From Gemella cuniculi DSM 15828 (GTDB taxonomy: Bacteria > Bacillota > Bacilli > Staphylococcales > Gemellaceae): a stretch of DNA of 64,000 nt. Position numbers and translations under genes: made by a program. Location of the stretch: the NCBI RefSeq assembly GCF_000425665.1, contig NZ_AUDW01000006.1:1-64000 (forward strand), written 5' to 3'. This document shows, piece after piece, positions 42,280 to 52,408 of this stretch. The notes beneath the pieces were generated by a model. It worked only from the letters and a program-made list of their open reading frames with translations. It did not search any database and was not told the DNA's origin. The first letter of the stretch is position 1. Every line of letters begins with the position of its first letter.

Positions 42280-42365
42280 AGATATACCTCCTTTAATAAT
42301 TTAAATTATATTTTAAGTAAATATTACATTCTTTATTGTATAATATATTCTCCTTATAACAAAAT

Positions 42366-42409
42366 AAAAATGTTAAAATACAAGAAGTTTCCTATATTTC
42401 AACATTTTT
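42366..42409 (-). terminator. Terminator between DUF1634 gene and cydA
   Basis: AAAAATGTT/AACATTTTT outer stem with inner partial pairing. On the minus strand TATTTTGTT follows. It lies after the thiN-to-DUF1634 run and before cydA. Confidence 0.6.
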
Positions 42410-42497
42410 TATTCACAATTTCGCCATATTTTAATGAATACTCACTTAAAAAAAGTTTTAACTTAATTAAAGTATACTAAGATTCCATGTATTAATA

Positions 42498-42851
42498 TTA
42501 ATTATGTGTTACTCCTAAAAACAGACTTACTGATAAAATAATTAAAACTATAATACATATTTGAACGAATTTATAATCTTTTTCTTTCATATATACCATC
42601 AATAATCCAACAATTCTTAAAATGGGGGTGAGTATTAATATAAAAATTCCAAACATTAAATATGCATAGTAATCAAATTTCATTAACCCGCTTAACATAC
42701 TAAAAAACGTATAATTTTCAAAAACAATTGTTTCTCCTGAATCTATTACAAATGATAAAAATATTCCTACAAAAATAAAGAATGAACTCGTATAAACTCC
42801 ATATTTTAAAATATTAGAGATTATTATTGTAATATCTTTTTTTGCTTTCAT
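42498..42851 (-). CDS. DUF1634-family membrane protein
   Basis: 117 residues with three membrane segments (SSFFIFVGIFLSFVI, YLMFGIFILILTPILRIVGLLMVY, FVQICIIVLIILSVSLFLG). DUF1634 proteins usually accompany TauE/SafE transporters, as here (1-bp gap). Function unknown, presumably auxiliary to the transporter. Confidence 0.78.
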   Translation of the reverse strand: MKAKKDITIIISNILKYGVYTSSFFIFVGIFLSFVIDSGETIVFENYTFFSMLSGLMKFDYYAYLMFGIFILILTPILRIVGLLMVYMKEKDYKFVQICIIVLIILSVSLFLGVTHN

Positions 42852-42852
42852 A

Positions 42853-43698
42853 CTAAAGAACCCCCAATCCTTTTAAAAACATATTTACAACCGTGAATAG
42901 CAATATTGGTAAAAATATATATCGAATATACTTTGCATCTAAGTGTTGCATTACTTTTGCTCCAGTACGTGATCCTATTAAAGTTCCAATAGCTATTGGT
43001 GCTGCAATTGTTGGATTGATTGTTCCATTAAAAAAATATATTAACGCACTAGCAGTTGCGGTAACACCCATCATAAAATTGCTAGTTGCTGTACTGACCT
43101 TTATTGGTAGCTTCATGTAATTATCTAAAGCTATAACTTTAAAAGCACCACTTCCTATTCCCAATAAGCCACTTGCAAAACCTGCCCCAAACATAACTAA
43201 CGAGCCTTGTGGAACATTAGTCACATTGTAAGAAATATTTTCTCCAGTTGCTTTATCATAATACGTGGAATTTAATCTGTACATATCAGCATACTTATCA
43301 TTTTCTACTATTTCTACTACTCTTTTTTTCGTTATTAAACCCGTTTTTTTCAACATTCCATAAAATGAATTAAGTAAAATTAATGAGAAAAATACATATA
43401 GTAATTTAGAAGAAAATACACCAGCCATAAGTGCACCTACCACACCTCCTGCTGTCGTAAATATTTCTAAAAGCATACCAACTCGCATATTGCTCACATG
43501 ATCTTTTACAAAAGCTATTGCAGAACCACTACTTGTTGCAATTACCGCTACTATACTCGCCCCAATAGCGTATTTTATATCTATACCAAATAAAATTGTT
43601 AATGCTGGTGTTATAATAATACCTCCACCTAATCCTACCAATGAACCTAGAAAACCAGCAAAAACAGCTATTATTATAAATTGAATTATCTCAGTCAT
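42853..43698 (-). CDS. TauE/SafE-family sulfite/organosulfur exporter-like protein
   Basis: 281 residues, about eight membrane helices in two repeats. GFLGSLVGLGGGIIITPAL and GFASGLLGIGSGAFKVIAL are the paired G-rich repeat motifs. Transports small sulfonates or similar anions; direction and substrate are not predictable here. Followed by the DUF1634 partner. Confidence 0.9.
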   Translation of the reverse strand: MTEIIQFIIIAVFAGFLGSLVGLGGGIIITPALTILFGIDIKYAIGASIVAVIATSSGSAIAFVKDHVSNMRVGMLLEIFTTAGGVVGALMAGVFSSKLLYVFFSLILLNSFYGMLKKTGLITKKRVVEIVENDKYADMYRLNSTYYDKATGENISYNVTNVPQGSLVMFGAGFASGLLGIGSGAFKVIALDNYMKLPIKVSTATSNFMMGVTATASALIYFFNGTINPTIAAPIAIGTLIGSRTGAKVMQHLDAKYIRYIFLPILLFTVVNMFLKGLGVL

Positions 43699-43709
43699 AA
43701 TTCTCTCCT

Positions 43710-44345
43710 CTAATCTCTTGAATATATTACTAAAATATTTTTGTTAGTATTTATTTCTATATTTTTATTATCAGTAAATTCATTGCTCGTTGCATTCGGT
43801 CTATGTGATGTTAATTTCAAATCCTCAGCTTCATATTTTGCATTTTTAATTGTTATAACCGTATTTTCGTAAATTGGTACTATGGAAAAATATTTAAAAT
43901 CATTTTTAGGTATGAATATATTTTTTCCTTTTTGAGCCAAAGTTATTATATTGTTATCATCAATAATTTTTAACACAATATTTCTGTATTGGTTATTATT
44001 CAATAATAATATATTTCCAAAAAAATGATCTAATCTATTCCCAGTTGCACCATATATATTTATCTCCTTCACGCTTGGAAATAATTTAATGATACACCTT
44101 AGTGAAAAATCTGTATCCGTTAAATATTGACTATGCTTTTCAAAAAAATATTGTGAATTATTTTTTATTTGTATCTTTTCTTTTTCTTCTACAGAATCAA
44201 AATCCCCACAACTTAAAATTGGATTTATGTTATTTTCTATTAGATATAATGCTCCTTTATCAACTCCACACCATAGTTTTCCTTTTGGAATTTTTTTCGG
44301 GAAACTCCCACCTAACATTACACTTACTTCATAAATATTTTTCAT
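43710..44345 (-). CDS. thiN: Thiamine pyrophosphokinase
   Basis: 211 residues. CGVDKGALYLIENNINPILSCGDFDSVE (substrate site), YLTDTDFSLRCI, and IYGATGNRLDHFFGNILLL. Makes TPP from thiamine and ATP. Overlaps the rpe stop by one base; rsgA-rpe-thiN is a common Firmicutes order. Confidence 0.94.
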   Translation of the reverse strand: MKNIYEVSVMLGGSFPKKIPKGKLWCGVDKGALYLIENNINPILSCGDFDSVEEKEKIQIKNNSQYFFEKHSQYLTDTDFSLRCIIKLFPSVKEINIYGATGNRLDHFFGNILLLNNNQYRNIVLKIIDDNNIITLAQKGKNIFIPKNDFKYFSIVPIYENTVITIKNAKYEAEDLKLTSHRPNATSNEFTDNKNIEINTNKNILVIYSRD

Positions 44346-44989
44346 TATTTTAACAACTCATGTAATGTCTCTTTCTTATCACTTGCACCAAATAAGAAAG
44401 ATCCGCAAACTAAAAGATCAGCACCTCTGTCACGACATAACTTTGAAGTCTCTACATTTATTCCACCATCAACTTCTATCAAATAATTGTATTTTTTTTC
44501 TTTTCTTATAACATCTAATTCTTCAATTTTCTCTAGCATTTCAGATATAAATTTTTGCCCTCCAAATCCTGGATTTACTGTCATAATTAATACATAGTCC
44601 ACTTTAGGAAGTAAATACTTTATTTGTTCTAAAGAAGTTTGTGGATTTAAAACCACCCCTGCTTTTTTCCCGGCCGCTTTTATAATTTGGATAACTCTAT
44701 CAGCATGATTAGTCGCTTCTATATGAAATGATACCATATCACAACCACACTTACAAAATTTCTCCACATAATTTTCTGGATTTGCAATCATTAGGTGACA
44801 GTCGAATATTTTAGTTGTTTTATTTCTAATTGATTCGATAATAGGAAAACCAAATGAAATATTTGGTACAAAATTTCCATCCATTACATCGATATGAAAC
44901 ATATCTATCCCTATATTTTCTAATTCTTTTATATCTCTTTCCAAATTTCCAAAATCTGCTGATAAAATTGATGGTAAAATTCTTTTCAT
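44345..44989 (-). CDS. rpe: Ribulose-phosphate 3-epimerase
   Basis: 214 residues, TIM barrel. ILPSILSADFGNLERDIKEL, HIDVMDGNFVPNISFG, LMTVNPGFGGQKFI and EVDGGIN carry the metal and catalytic residues (H, D, H, D). Pentose phosphate pathway. Confidence 0.97.
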   Translation of the reverse strand: MKRILPSILSADFGNLERDIKELENIGIDMFHIDVMDGNFVPNISFGFPIIESIRNKTTKIFDCHLMIANPENYVEKFCKCGCDMVSFHIEATNHADRVIQIIKAAGKKAGVVLNPQTSLEQIKYLLPKVDYVLIMTVNPGFGGQKFISEMLEKIEELDVIRKEKKYNYLIEVDGGINVETSKLCRDRGADLLVCGSFLFGASDKKETLHELLK

Positions 44990-45012
44990 TTTTTTTATCT
45001 CCTAATCTTTTT

Positions 45013-45882
45013 TTAATATTTTTTCTTTTGATTTTCTTTTTCTTTAAAAAAGGACTTATAATCTTCATATCTACTTTGAAGTATTTCTCCACCTTCTACG
45101 GCATCCTTTACACCACATCTCATTTCCTCAATATGATTACATGGCTTAAATTTACAATCGTACTCTATAAATTCTCTAAATAAATATTGCAAATCTTCTT
45201 TTTCTACAAAAGTAATATCTAGTGAAGAAAATCCAGGGGTATCCGCTACATAAAAATCTTCTATTTTATAAAACTCTGTGTGTCTTGTTGTATGTCTTCC
45301 ACGACCTAAGTGTTTTGATATTTCGCCAGTTTCTATATCTAAGCCTACAGACAATTTATTTATAAATGATGATTTCCCTGCACCAGATTGACCAGATATT
45401 GCAATGTATTTTTTAGATAATATTTTCTTTAGTTTTTCTATATCGTTCTTAGAATTATCAAAAACTTTATATCCAACTTCTCTATAATAATCCATTATAT
45501 CACATATATTTTTCTTCTCATCTGTAGTTAATAAATCCAATTTTGTAAAAATAATTATAATATCAACATTACTATTTTCATTTAAACAAATAATTTTATT
45601 TAATAACTTTGTTGAGAAGTCTGGATCTTTTACTGATGCTACTATAATACTATAATTAATATTAGACACTCTAGGTCTAAGTAACTCATTTTCTCTATCA
45701 AAAATTTCAACTATATAACCTGTATTATCATCACTAAGTTGAACCTTAACATTATCTCCTACCAATGGTGTTATATTATCGTTCCTAAAATTCCCTCTAG
45801 CACGACAGGTTATAAGTTCTTCACCATTTTGTACATAGTAAAAACCACTTAATGCTTTTAAAATTTTTCCTTCTATTATCAT
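45013..45882 (-). CDS. rsgA: Ribosome small-subunit GTPase RsgA
   Basis: 289 residues. OB domain, then a circularly permuted GTPase: FTKLDLL (G4), ISGQSGAGKSSFINKL (G1), DTPGFSSLD (G3), and a zinc knuckle CKFKPCNHIEEMRCGVKDAV. Late 30S maturation. 23 bp upstream of rpe. Confidence 0.97.
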   Translation of the reverse strand: MIIEGKILKALSGFYYVQNGEELITCRARGNFRNDNITPLVGDNVKVQLSDDNTGYIVEIFDRENELLRPRVSNINYSIIVASVKDPDFSTKLLNKIICLNENSNVDIIIIFTKLDLLTTDEKKNICDIMDYYREVGYKVFDNSKNDIEKLKKILSKKYIAISGQSGAGKSSFINKLSVGLDIETGEISKHLGRGRHTTRHTEFYKIEDFYVADTPGFSSLDITFVEKEDLQYLFREFIEYDCKFKPCNHIEEMRCGVKDAVEGGEILQSRYEDYKSFFKEKENQKKKY

Positions 45883-45949
45883 GGGCCTCCTTTAATAAAT
45901 TCTAATTTTAATAATAAAATTTATATATATATTCTTAATATTATAGTTA

Positions 45950-47659
45950 TTAATTTCCAACTTGTAATTTCTTATTTTTTATTTCTTCTCTCGTCGTTGC
46001 TGCTAATTTCAGCATTTCTACAGCATGTTCTTCCGATAATTTTGTCTTAGAATCACCTGAAATCATCCTTGCTACTTCTTGAATTTTTTGTTTTTCATCT
46101 AATTCCTTTATTAAAGTTAGTGTTCGCTTATCATAAATTTCTTTACTTATTAAAAGATTTGTATCTGCTAAAGCAGTAGTCTGAGGAAGATGTGATATAC
46201 ACAAAACCTGTGAATTAATTCCTAACTGATACATTTTTTCTGCCATTTTTTGAGATACTCTTCCACTAACTCCTGTATCAATCTCATCAAAAATAATTGA
46301 TGTTGCTTCTATACTTCTTGAAAAAATTATCTTAAGTGCTAACATTACTCTCGATAATTCTCCACCTGAGGCTACTTTTGATAATGATTTTAATGGCTCT
46401 CCAAGATTGGCACTTATAAGTATTTTAACTTCGTCTTTCCCATCAGGTGAATATTCTTTGTCTTTAAAATCAATTTTAATTGTACTTTTATCCATGTACA
46501 AGAATTTTAATTCTTCTTGAATCAATTTTTCCAATTTCAACGCTGTATTTTTTCGTATTTCAGTTAATTTTTGAGCTAGTACTTCTAAATCTTCTTCTAG
46601 TTTATCTTTCTCCAACAGATAATTTTCGTAATTTTCCTCATAGTTTTCTAATTCTTCAAGTTTTTCTTTTATTTCTTCTCTGAAATTTATAAGTTCATTT
46701 AGTGGTTTTGAATATTTTTTCTCAAGTTTTCTTATTCTATCCATTCTAAAAATTAATCTATCTAATTTTTCTTCATCATATTCTATATCATCCGTATAAC
46801 TAGATACTTCATACTTCAAATCTTCTAAAATATAATAAAGGTTTGTTATCTCATCATATTTCTCTTCAAAATTCGAATTATATTTAGTTAATTCTCCAAG
46901 ATTCGAACGAATTTTCGATAACTTTGATAAAACTCCATATTCTCCGTCAATATCATCAGCCACACCATATGCTAATGTATTAACTCTTTCATAATTTCCT
47001 AGATAGTCAATATCTTTTTCTAACTCAACATCTTCATTTTTCTTTAATTTCATTTCTGTTAGTTCTTCATATTGAAATTTTAAAAAATCTATTTTTTGAA
47101 GCACATCGCTCTCTTGTTTTTTTAAATTTTCTATTTTTTCTATCGCTGACTTATATTCATAATACTTATTTTTGTACTCTCTGTAGATTGGCGAGATTTT
47201 TTCTTTATTAAATGTATCCACTAAATTTAAATGATTTTTTTCTACAAGCAATATTTGATTATCATGTTGCTCATGGACATCCAATAAATACACAGACACT
47301 TTCTTTAGCGTAGATAAATTCACTATTGTTCCATTTATACGACAGACACTTTTTCCGCTACTATATATATCACGGCGTATTATAATAGTTTCATCTTCTA
47401 ATTCCAAATCAAGATCTTCAAAAATTTTTAATACTTCCTTACTTTTTGGAAAGTCAAAAACACCCTCCACGCTTGCCTTTTCTTCTCCATATCTTATATA
47501 TGAAGTTGATGTTCTTTGTCCAGAAAGTTGTGAAATAGCAGCAAGAATCATAGATTTACCTGCACCAGTTTCTCCACTTAAAACAGTTAATCCATCTTTT
47601 AATTCTATCGTAGCTTTTTCAATTATTCCAAATTGTTTTATGTTTAACTGTATTAACAT
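45950..47659 (-). CDS. recN: DNA repair protein RecN
   Basis: 569 residues, SMC-like. N-terminal Walker A LSGETGAGKSMIL, long coiled coil (about 150-390), C-terminal signature LSKVASGGELSRVMLALK and Walker B IIFDEIDTGVSG. Double-strand break repair. 12 bp after tlyA, a pair conserved in Firmicutes. Confidence 0.97.
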   Translation of the reverse strand: MLIQLNIKQFGIIEKATIELKDGLTVLSGETGAGKSMILAAISQLSGQRTSTSYIRYGEEKASVEGVFDFPKSKEVLKIFEDLDLELEDETIIIRRDIYSSGKSVCRINGTIVNLSTLKKVSVYLLDVHEQHDNQILLVEKNHLNLVDTFNKEKISPIYREYKNKYYEYKSAIEKIENLKKQESDVLQKIDFLKFQYEELTEMKLKKNEDVELEKDIDYLGNYERVNTLAYGVADDIDGEYGVLSKLSKIRSNLGELTKYNSNFEEKYDEITNLYYILEDLKYEVSSYTDDIEYDEEKLDRLIFRMDRIRKLEKKYSKPLNELINFREEIKEKLEELENYEENYENYLLEKDKLEEDLEVLAQKLTEIRKNTALKLEKLIQEELKFLYMDKSTIKIDFKDKEYSPDGKDEVKILISANLGEPLKSLSKVASGGELSRVMLALKIIFSRSIEATSIIFDEIDTGVSGRVSQKMAEKMYQLGINSQVLCISHLPQTTALADTNLLISKEIYDKRTLTLIKELDEKQKIQEVARMISGDSKTKLSEEHAVEMLKLAATTREEIKNKKLQVGN

Positions 47660-47671
47660 CTATCCACCTCT

Positions 47672-48481
47672 TTACTTAAAATGATTATGTGCATTATTAA
47701 CTATATGTTCAATATTAATATTTTTATTTGCTATCTTCATGTTATTACTATATTTTAGAATCATAAGAAACTCTATATTCCCCTCACCTCCAGTTATCGG
47801 GGAATAAGAAAAATTAATCATACTAAAACCAACACTATTAGCCAAAAGTAATACTTTTTCTATAACTTCAAGTTGTGTATTTTTATCTCGAACTACTCCC
47901 CCTTTACCTACCTTAGCTTTACCTGCTTCAAATTGTGGTTTAACTAAGGCACAAACTTCTCCGCCATCTTTAATAATGGTTGCAAGGTTAGGTAAAATTA
48001 AAGATAATGAAATGAAGGAAACATCTATTGAAGTAATATCTATATCAAAAGTATTAAAATCTTCTTTAACTGAATAACGAAAATTAGTTTGCTCCATAAC
48101 TTTTACTCTTTCATCATTTCTAAGTTTCCAAACAAGTTGATTAGTTCCAACGTCTAGTGCATATACAAATTTCGCACCATTTTGCAAAGCACAATCTGTA
48201 AAACCTCCAGTAGAAGATCCAATATCTAACATAACCTTACCTTTCACATTGAATCCTAGTTCAGTGATTGCTTTTTCTAATTTCAACCCTCCTCGACTCA
48301 CATAAGGCATCTGTTTACCTTTTATTCTAAGGGTCGCTGTCTTATCGACTTTTTCACCAGCTTTATCTATTCTAATATTATCATTAAAAACTATGCCTGC
48401 CATAATGGCTCTTTTGGCTTTTTCTCTTGATTCAAACAATCCTTGACTTACACAAAGGATATCTGCTCTTTCTTTTGTCAT
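47672..48481 (-). CDS. tlyA: TlyA-family rRNA 2'-O-methyltransferase
   Basis: 269 residues. N-terminal S4 domain (RADILCVSQGLFESREKAKRAI) and FtsJ-like methyltransferase domain with MLDIGSSTGGFTDCALQNGA (SAM site), ALVKPQFEAGK and the late SPITGGEGN. In relatives it methylates 16S and 23S rRNA. Confidence 0.93.
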   Translation of the reverse strand: MTKERADILCVSQGLFESREKAKRAIMAGIVFNDNIRIDKAGEKVDKTATLRIKGKQMPYVSRGGLKLEKAITELGFNVKGKVMLDIGSSTGGFTDCALQNGAKFVYALDVGTNQLVWKLRNDERVKVMEQTNFRYSVKEDFNTFDIDITSIDVSFISLSLILPNLATIIKDGGEVCALVKPQFEAGKAKVGKGGVVRDKNTQLEVIEKVLLLANSVGFSMINFSYSPITGGEGNIEFLMILKYSNNMKIANKNINIEHIVNNAHNHFK

Positions 48482-48657
48482 AATTACCTCTTAATCAATA
48501 TTCCTCTAACAATTTCATATGAATATTTAATCTACATTATTAAAAAACTATTCAAAACTTTTCAATTTATAGTAAATATTTTTTAGTTTTCAACTTATCT
48601 ATTAATCATTTTACCATATTAATAATTTTTTATCTATGTGTTAATTTATTTTCATAA

Positions 48658-48709
48658 AAAAGAAGTAGAAAATCAACATTTTTTACTATCCTGATTTCCT
48701 ACTTTTTAT
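48658..48709 (-). terminator. Terminator of lysozyme-like gene
   Basis: Long inverted repeat (AAGTAGAAAATCA with its near-complement TGATTTCCTACTT) followed on the minus strand by CTTTTTTATG. Confidence 0.65.
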
Positions 48710-49263
48710 TATTTACTTTTTTTGGAATATTTTTTATAAATTTCTTGTGCATAACTTATTCTTTCATTCATAGCTACAACACCCGCTCTTTCAAAGTGCT
48801 GTTCAAAAATTTCAGTAGCTAGTTTTACATCTTTTATTTTTTTAAACTCTTCTAAGTTATATTTTCCAAATTTCATTTTTTTCATCTCATGCATACTAAA
48901 ATTAAGCTGTCCTTCTAAACTTGAAACTAAAAAATTATTTTGTTTAGACCAATTTTCTAAATCTGTTCTTCTTGTAAAACTCCATTGGGCTATTCCATAC
49001 CCAATATTGTTTCCCTTTTCTTCTACAGTTGGGTCCATCCCGCTTTCTCTCATATAATTTCCAAGTATTCCTGCTATTGACTCCTCACTAAAGCCTTCTA
49101 CTTGATAAAAATTCCATGCTTTTTCTATATTATTATTCCCAGATAACTGTCTTTGAATTATATTCGTTTTATTAGAGCAATATCCTATTATAACAGCTAA
49201 TCCAACTGTACCAAACAATAGAGATACTAATTTTATTATTCTTTCTTTTTTATTATTTGCAAT
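48709..49263 (-). CDS. Membrane-anchored phage-tail-lysozyme-like protein
   Basis: Best read as 184 residues from an ATT at 49261-49263, four or five bases after a perfect GGGAGGA; the first ordinary start (TTG 49218) has no ribosome site. From ATT the protein gets a basic start (ANNKKERIIKL) and a membrane anchor (LLFGTVGLAVIIGYC). The outer part has AWNFYQVEGFSEESIAGILG, NYMRESGMDPT and GYGIAQWSFTRR, matching the phage-tail lysozyme (lysozyme-like) domain, with E in MRESG as likely catalytic acid. Probably trims peptidoglycan. No phage or conjugation genes are nearby, so its purpose is open. Confidence 0.72.
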   Translation of the reverse strand: MANNKKERIIKLVSLLFGTVGLAVIIGYCSNKTNIIQRQLSGNNNIEKAWNFYQVEGFSEESIAGILGNYMRESGMDPTVEEKGNNIGYGIAQWSFTRRTDLENWSKQNNFLVSSLEGQLNFSMHEMKKMKFGKYNLEEFKKIKDVKLATEIFEQHFERAGVVAMNERISYAQEIYKKYSKKSK

Positions 49264-49353
49264 AATCTCCTCCCTTAAAATTAATCTTCTTAATTATAAT
49301 AGTTGAAACTTATATCAACTATAAAATAAAATTTAAACATAGCTAAAACATGA

Positions 49354-49395
49354 AAAGTAGTTAGTATAAAAAATTAAATTTATACTAACTACTTT
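49354..49395 (-). terminator. Terminator of ppc
   Basis: A 17-bp stem, AAAGTAGTTAGTATAAA and its complement, with an 8-nt AT loop and CTTTTCATG on the minus strand. Confidence 0.8.
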
Positions 49396-49422
49396 AATTA
49401 TGAGAATTAAAAATAAACTTTT

Positions 49423-52113
49423 TTATCCTGAATTTCTAAGTCCTGTAGCTATTCCATTAATTGTAATGTGAATAGTATTGACTTGTGATTCTAATAATTC
49501 TCCTTCTCTTGCTCTTTTTATTAATTCAATTTGTAAATAATTAAGTGCATTAAAATATTGTAACCTGTTATCTAAACTTTTTGTTAAATATGGATTATCT
49601 TCTAAAAATTCACTATGTCCTGAAATTTTTAATACTACTTCTTTAGTTAAATTCCATTCTTTGCAGATTTCTTCATAGACTTTTTGAGTATTTTCATTTT
49701 TACAAAGTTTTGCATACTCTTTGGCTATTTCCATGTCTGATTTTGACATAACCATATCTACGTTTGATAATAATGATCTGAAAAATGCCCATCCTTTGTA
49801 AATTTGTTGCAGTATTTCTAAATTCTTTTCATCTTTATTTATATAATTAGAAAATGCAGTGCCAACACCATACCAACCTGGAAGCATTATTCTACTTTGT
49901 GACCACGAAAATACCCAAGGAATTGCTCGAAGGCCCCCAATATCAGTAATTTTTTTGCGTGAAGCAGGGCGTGAACCTATATTAAGACTAGAAACTTCTT
50001 TTATAGGTGTAGCTTCAAAAAAATAATTATAAAATTCTTCATTTTCAAAAACTAACTTTCTATATGCTTTATAACTATCTTCAACAATTTCGTCCATCAT
50101 TTTTGGAATTTCTTCATATTCTCTTATATCAATATTAATCTTATCTTTATTCATTCTTTCAATAACCGCTGAAAGTAGTGCCTCTAAATTATAATAAGCT
50201 GCATCTTTATTTCCATATTTTGCAGCAATTATTTCTCCTTGTTCAGTAAGTCTAATTCTGTCCTGTAAACTTCCAAGTGGTTGCGACACTATAGCTTCAT
50301 AACTTGGTCCTCCACCACGTTCAACAGTTCCTCCTCTTCCATGGAAAAATGTAATTCTTATTCCGTATTTTTCACCTAATGATGACAACTCTTGTTGTGC
50401 CTTATATAGTGCCCAACCAGAAGATAAATAACCTCCATCTTTGTTACTATCAGAATACCCTAGCATAATCTCTTGATAGTTTTTATTATCACTTACCCAC
50501 TCTCTCACTATATCAAGACTTAAATAATTATTCATTATATCATAAGAATTTTCTAAATCCTCAATAGTTTCAAACAATGGTACTAGTTGAAGTCTTGCGT
50601 AATCTTTTCCTGCAAGGCCTACTTCTTTTAGCATAATAGCAAGCTCCAACAAATCTGAAATACTAGTTGTATGAGAAATAATATTTTGTTTAATAATATT
50701 ATCACCTAACTTATCTTTCAACAGCCTAGCTGTTCTAAAAATTTCAAGTTCTTTTTTTAATTCATCAGATTGTTTATTTTCATCACCTATACTTAACGGT
50801 CTTGGATCATCTTTTAATTGTTTTAACAAGACTCTGCATTTTTCTTCTTCACTTAAGGAACTATAATCATCTATTATATTAGCACTTTTTAACAATTCAG
50901 CCACACACGTTTCATGCACACTGGAATCTTGACGCATATCAATACTAGCAAGATAGAAACCAAAAATTTTTACAATGCTTAATAGTTCTTCAAATTCACC
51001 ATTTACCAAAATTTCTCCATTATTATTTAATAATGATTGTTCTATAGTTTTTAAATCGTCTAAAAACTCTTCTGATGATAAATAAATATCTTCTTCTTTC
51101 TTATCACTCAATAAATATTTTTGTGTATTTTCTAATTTTTCTTTAATATAAAATATTGATTTCCTATAAAATTCTTTTTCTCTATACTCTGAAACATCTT
51201 TTGATTTATCTGCTAAATTTCTTAATTTTTCACTCTCACCTATTAGTTGAGATGACATTGAAAATGTTCTATATAAATCATCTAAACATTCTATATAGTA
51301 ATTTGTTATTAATTCACATTGTTTCATTGCTGAAAGCTTTAATGTCTCAGCAGTAACATAAGGATTCCCATCACGATCGCCACCTATCCACATACCCATG
51401 GTTATAGGTGTTTCATTTTTTAATTCTATATTATATTCTTTTAATAATGATTTATATTCTGACATTAATTTTGAAATAGCTTTTAAAAATGATAAATTAT
51501 AATACTCTAGAACATTAGTAATTTCATTAGCTACTTTTAATTTTTTCTCTCGTATAATATCGCTTTGTAATAGGATTTCAATATGTTTTTGAAGATTATT
51601 TTTCCATTTCTTTTCATTAACCAAACCCTTTTTCGCATCTCTATGCTTTCTTAATAAAAAATGTAATTTTTCAGTTAAATCTAATGTGGTTTTTCTTTGA
51701 ACTTGTGTAGGATGTGCTGTTAAAACAGGGACTACATTAATATTTTCTAAAATATCTATATCTCTAATATTTTTTATTGATTCGGATAATTTACCAACAT
51801 AAGTCTCACCCGAATTATTTTTATAATTAACCTCGAATGCTAAATCTACATCTTCAGAAATATTAATTAAAAGCGGCAAAGTTGAAAAGAAATTTGCCAC
51901 AATTTCCATTTCATCCTGTGATAGATTTTTTATAATAGCATTTAATTCATCATATTTTTTATTATCAGCTAAATTTTTCAATTCTACTATTTTTCGAAAA
52001 GTTTCTTTTGAAGTCATTTTCTCTGTAGCCTTAAGCAACATGTCTGTCAATAATTGTATTTCTTCATGCACAATATTTTCATTTATATTACTTTCTAATC
52101 TTTTATTTTGCAT
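49423..52113 (-). CDS. ppc: Phosphoenolpyruvate carboxylase
   Basis: 896 residues from ATG 52113, which has AAGGAG seven bases upstream. [24 protein letters not shown] (catalytic region), [33 protein letters not shown] and the C-terminal GLRNSG are all diagnostic. Forms oxaloacetate from PEP and bicarbonate. Single-gene unit. Confidence 0.98.
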   Translation of the reverse strand: MQNKRLESNINENIVHEEIQLLTDMLLKATEKMTSKETFRKIVELKNLADNKKYDELNAIIKNLSQDEMEIVANFFSTLPLLINISEDVDLAFEVNYKNNSGETYVGKLSESIKNIRDIDILENINVVPVLTAHPTQVQRKTTLDLTEKLHFLLRKHRDAKKGLVNEKKWKNNLQKHIEILLQSDIIREKKLKVANEITNVLEYYNLSFLKAISKLMSEYKSLLKEYNIELKNETPITMGMWIGGDRDGNPYVTAETLKLSAMKQCELITNYYIECLDDLYRTFSMSSQLIGESEKLRNLADKSKDVSEYREKEFYRKSIFYIKEKLENTQKYLLSDKKEEDIYLSSEEFLDDLKTIEQSLLNNNGEILVNGEFEELLSIVKIFGFYLASIDMRQDSSVHETCVAELLKSANIIDDYSSLSEEEKCRVLLKQLKDDPRPLSIGDENKQSDELKKELEIFRTARLLKDKLGDNIIKQNIISHTTSISDLLELAIMLKEVGLAGKDYARLQLVPLFETIEDLENSYDIMNNYLSLDIVREWVSDNKNYQEIMLGYSDSNKDGGYLSSGWALYKAQQELSSLGEKYGIRITFFHGRGGTVERGGGPSYEAIVSQPLGSLQDRIRLTEQGEIIAAKYGNKDAAYYNLEALLSAVIERMNKDKINIDIREYEEIPKMMDEIVEDSYKAYRKLVFENEEFYNYFFEATPIKEVSSLNIGSRPASRKKITDIGGLRAIPWVFSWSQSRIMLPGWYGVGTAFSNYINKDEKNLEILQQIYKGWAFFRSLLSNVDMVMSKSDMEIAKEYAKLCKNENTQKVYEEICKEWNLTKEVVLKISGHSEFLEDNPYLTKSLDNRLQYFNALNYLQIELIKRAREGELLESQVNTIHITINGIATGLRNSG

Positions 52114-52352
52114 TAAGTTACTCCTTATCAAAATTTTTAATTATTTTAATTTACAACTATATAAAAATTCAATCTTTAATAAATAATCATACATATGAAA
52201 AAATTTTTTTCAAACTGTTAAATCCATTATAAAGCTTTTTTCAAAATAAAACAATTAATTTTTTAGATTTCTTTGATTTTTTTACGAATTTACAAACTAT
52301 TAAAAATAATTCAAATAAAATGTTCATATTTTATAAAAATGATTATTGTACA

Positions 52353-52393
52353 AAAAACCGGTAAAACTGCAAACACAATTCTTACCGGTTTTT
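52353..52393 (-). terminator. Terminator of gyrA
   Basis: AAAAACCGGTAA/TTACCGGTTTTT stem; TTTTTTGTAC follows on the minus strand. Confidence 0.92.
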
Positions 52394-52408
52394 AAATTTT
52401 ATACAATA

